Made by a program: the position numbers and the translations under genes. The notes below the pieces were generated by a model. That model was not told where the DNA came from. It was given only the letters and a program-made list of their open reading frames with translations, and did not search any database. A DNA stretch of 64,000 nt from an uncultured Eubacteriales bacterium. Its GTDB lineage: Bacteria > Bacillota > Clostridia > UBA1381. Where the stretch lies: NCBI GenBank assembly GCA_905199755.1, contig CAJKHT010000004.1, positions 1-64,000 on the forward strand. Reading direction: 5' to 3'. Of the stretch, positions 62,701 to 64,000 are shown one piece after another; position 1 is the stretch's first letter, and the number at the start of each line of letters is the position of its first letter.

Positions 62701-63476
62701 TTTCGGCAGTATCGGCAAACAGCAGTGTAGCAGCGGTTATATCCGTAAGCGAAGCGGATAATGCCCAGAGTAATATTACCGTTGAGGCGGACATGATGTT
62801 TGAGGGCGGACAAGATGATAATGGCATACAAGCCGCAAGAGGTATCAATGCGGTTACAAAAGAGGGAAATGAATTCCAGCTGCTGTTTGTTACTCAGACT
62901 TCAATGCGTATATGCGGCAATTATTATGAAATCAAGCCCGGTATCGCAAACGACAGATGGTATAACGTTAAAATCAGCTTGAACCCCAATGCCGGTACAT
63001 TCAGTATGTGGCTTGACGGCATTATGAAGTATGATAACTACAGCTTTGTTTACGAAGCAAAGGATTATGCCAAGAATGAGTATATGTTTGACCGCATAAA
63101 AGAGGGAATAACGGCTGTTAAGCTTTACCATACGGCATCAAAGAGCAACGGCGGAGTCGAAAATGCGACATATTTCGACAATCTCAGCATAAGTGAAACA
63201 GTATATACCTTGGGTGAAGTCACACCTATCACGGAATATAAAATACTCTCTTTGAATACGGAAAACGGAATTGACGTAAGCGTGCAGATACCCGACAGTC
63301 CCGATGTGAATGCAGTGTTGTATACGGCAGTGTATGATTCGGACGATAAGCTTATCAAGGTTTATGAAAGCGCGGTTAAAAAGCAGCTTCATTATGACAT
63401 TCCGGACGGAGCGGCAAGCGTTAAAGCGTTTGTGTGGAACAGCATGAAACCGCTCTGCGCATCGGCGGAAAAATAA
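59787..63476 (+). CDS. Secreted SASA-family acetylesterase with LamG-like and Ig-like domains
   Basis: A 1,229-residue exported protein. Signal peptide (about 1-24), a LamG-like domain (about 35-270), an Ig-like domain (about 285-370), and a sialate-O-acetylesterase-type SGNH hydrolase core (about 375-750) with Ser463 in CSGQSNM, the AVWYQGEGNTWY block, and Asp673/His675 in NDVHP. A second Ig-like domain (about 830-915), a second LamG-like domain (about 925-1150) and a C-terminal module ending VKAFVWNSMKPL follow. In plant-fibre loci such enzymes remove acetyl groups from xylan or mannan, which is my preferred role; sialic acid is less likely here. Confidence 0.87.
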   Translation: MKKTIAALIAAAMTVSAIPQAVTAEEEWTQLHSFTFDSSEWALTGNNSVLGTADVLYPNSETGGDSLRFLYTESDQSPLSNIEVSDERVSAIVNTNGISKPSGKVLASGESTNKGEARAIEVYKVPETEAASDTTKLKLSYDFALHDVNPSYRKFLPFYGLKLSASDGTEYYPIAINQGTELTGKKVYSSNGTAQTIYSGVTIDCEKWYNAEVVIDFYNGIVETYLDGVQISNAQTPATKFTLDNLSGISLVQNQREKNDDYIFYDNITLSSSTVAKEPDSLVNVELSRTPSDAAVTVGSEIKYTANVTDSLDRDMTKVDFYLNGTLVSTDTEAPYEYTVSDLALGSNTVKAVAENTNGNTGEAENTVSVSTFLTDSVYSSDMIFQRGKPIVIKGSGKSGEVITAAFNGQTASCTAEHGKWEIQLPAMEALKSADLVLTGSSGAAITLSNVAVGDVILCSGQSNMNRTFSAFGQLRGETDKDYEDMRLLIAEDASGWKTATKDNSYNFSALGYMIGKRVLSENPDVPVGVVRASYDGSAITAWTGNYAFNWDADARSMFAGAKSSQSTWFYSRISPLRDMSFSAAVWYQGEGNTWYANNNYEKAMVSLINNWRTVFEDDDLPFVVIQLPTANFAKIYNSGRNGVGVRAGQWNVSERLDNVKTVVSIDTGNTNDVHPQDKQPIADRAAAFVKDFINGTHGENESPSFESMTRDGDTLILHFRNTYGALQTDDEQAPLGFEIRNDEGVYSDVAAVINGDTIEINAAGIENPQIRYAWSDTPGVDKELVAAQTAAPAAANLFNANGLPMAPFKTDDNEKYFYKDLAAKTDCYKYAPYISDIAQDNDGNILIRAYDTDGTVEKVSVYIDNVLAGDAQKNGDVWTFTPNTEQGVHNVYAVAADNDGLTTLANEESTYTITRPAHSDYVTPGYTKTTRSAAYGNGTELFNNSENNADGENTNVSAAVPNGETDSSLRLSAVSANSSVAAVISVSEADNAQSNITVEADMMFEGGQDDNGIQAARGINAVTKEGNEFQLLFVTQTSMRICGNYYEIKPGIANDRWYNVKISLNPNAGTFSMWLDGIMKYDNYSFVYEAKDYAKNEYMFDRIKEGITAVKLYHTASKSNGGVENATYFDNLSISETVYTLGEVTPITEYKILSLNTENGIDVSVQIPDSPDVNAVLYTAVYDSDDKLIKVYESAVKKQLHYDIPDGAASVKAFVWNSMKPLCASAEK

Positions 63477-63486
63477 AATTGAAAAT

Positions 63487-63517
63487 AGGGGTATGCCGCG
63501 GCATGCCCCTGATGGTT
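63487..63517 (+). terminator. GC-rich hairpin before the last gene
   Basis: AGGGGTATGCC and GGCATGCCCCT (63487-63510) form a strong hairpin, followed by a short T-run at 63516. It may terminate partly; the next gene has its own ribosome-binding site 5 bases later. Confidence 0.6.
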
Positions 63518-63531
63518 TTTCGGAGGTTAAC

Positions 63532-64000
63532 ATGGATTTTGAAAAAGCAAAAGAAATGCCGTGCTTTAAGGACAGACTTGTGAGACTGCGCCGTGAGTAT
63601 GACAAGCAGCGCCGGGAAAAGCTGCCGCAGCTTACAAGAGAGCTGTTTGATTATTTCTATGAAACAGGCTCGAGAAAGGAGTATGAGGAGCAGTACTTCA
63701 AAAGAAGAAGTGCGCTGCTTAATGCCGCTCTTGTAAGCCTTATATACGGCGAGGGCATAGATTATCTGGCAGGCATAACGGAGGAAATCTGCACGGAGTT
63801 TACATGGGCGCTGCCGGCACATATGGCAAAAGATAATCAAAATCCCGAAAGAGTGATTGATTTGTTTGCCGCCGAAACAGGCGAAGCTTTGTCCGAGATA
63901 TGTGCTTTACTGGGTGATAAGCTTCCGCAGGCTACCGTTAAAACAATCAAAAATGAGCTTATGCGGCGCATTGTACTGCCGTTTGAGGAGGAAGCCTTTG
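63532..64000 (+). CDS. Heparinase II/III-like protein, N-terminal part (runs off the window)
   Basis: The reading frame is open from the ATG at 63532 (GGAGG five bases upstream) to the end of the window, giving 156 residues. The helical N-terminus with LNAALVSLIYGEGIDYL, TEFTWALPAHM, IDLFAAETGEALSEI and the RRIVLPFEE stretch resembles the toroid domain of heparinase II/III and related polysaccharide lyases. It has no signal peptide, so it would act on imported oligosaccharides. The catalytic parts lie beyond the window, so the call is provisional. Confidence 0.7.
   Translation, partial: MDFEKAKEMPCFKDRLVRLRREYDKQRREKLPQLTRELFDYFYETGSRKEYEEQYFKRRSALLNAALVSLIYGEGIDYLAGITEEICTEFTWALPAHMAKDNQNPERVIDLFAAETGEALSEICALLGDKLPQATVKTIKNELMRRIVLPFEEEAF

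Noticed and set aside
59787..63476. A true sialidase-pathway acetylesterase
   Set aside because: The SASA core is present, but no sialic acid genes are nearby and the setting is a plant-glycan-type locus, so a hemicellulose acetylesterase role is more likely.
1..64000. CRISPR arrays, transposases, integrases, tRNA or rRNA genes
   Set aside because: I saw no regularly spaced repeats, no transposase or integrase motifs and no cloverleaf or rRNA sequences in the window.

Overview
The window looks like a chromosomal segment of an anaerobic, endospore-forming member of the Clostridia. The sporulation phosphatase SpoIIE, a GerMN-domain protein, pyruvate phosphate dikinase, an IreB-family protein, PTS components, luxS and strong SigA-type promoters all point that way. 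Secreted multi-domain glycosidases, carbohydrate-binding-like domains and S-layer-homology proteins suggest a fibre-degrading gut or rumen organism, possibly close to Monoglobus or the Oscillospirales. That placement is my impression from gene content, not the result of a search. I see no rRNA, tRNA, CRISPR array, transposase or phage gene. Coding density is high, and the only gap slightly above 300 bases (20625-20939) holds a structured element and a terminator.

Positions 1-32.2 kb are mostly housekeeping. In order they hold: a sigma factor with a DUF4367-like partner; mtnN-luxS (activated methyl cycle and AI-2); the pstSCAB-phoU phosphate uptake operon behind tandem Pho-box-like repeats and a folded leader; panBCD-coaX (pantothenate to 4'-phosphopantothenate); a three-gene ABC importer of the TrpXYZ type; ppdK; spoIIE divergent from a phosphoesterase/M16 peptidase pair; an IreB-family gene; a secreted copper-amine-oxidase-N protein; a small Ala-rich lipoprotein; a sugar PTS (EIICBA, HPr, EI); an rnhB-yraN-dipeptidase-rsmE-PPTase operon; cysK behind a tiny Cys-ending leader peptide; a TSCPD protein; and a GerMN protein.

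Positions 32.3-64 kb form one Gram-positive polysaccharide-utilisation locus. A cytoplasmic GH3 enzyme with permuted domain order converges on a YesMN-type two-component system. Divergent from that system runs a plus-strand gene array of more than 25 kb: two solute-binding lipoproteins, a secreted carbohydrate-binding-like protein, two permeases of the LplB/YtcP type, a GH5 enzyme, a 1,879-residue SLH protein, a 992-residue paralogue of its C-terminal part, a second GH5 enzyme with five accessory domains, a SASA-type acetylesterase with LamG-like domains, and the start of a heparinase II/III-like gene running off the window. The array lacks its own transporter ATPase, so a shared MsmX-like ATPase elsewhere is presumed. 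The likely flow is outside cleavage and deacetylation of an acetylated beta-glycan, surface retention by the SLH pair, import of oligosaccharides, and cytoplasmic trimming by GH3.

The most novel items are the SLH protein pair sharing a large uncharacterised module, the cysteine-ending micro-ORF ahead of cysK, the folded pst leader, the compact inverted-repeat element at 20.6-20.9 kb, and a spoIIE promoter with 0A boxes and an apparent 21-base spacer.
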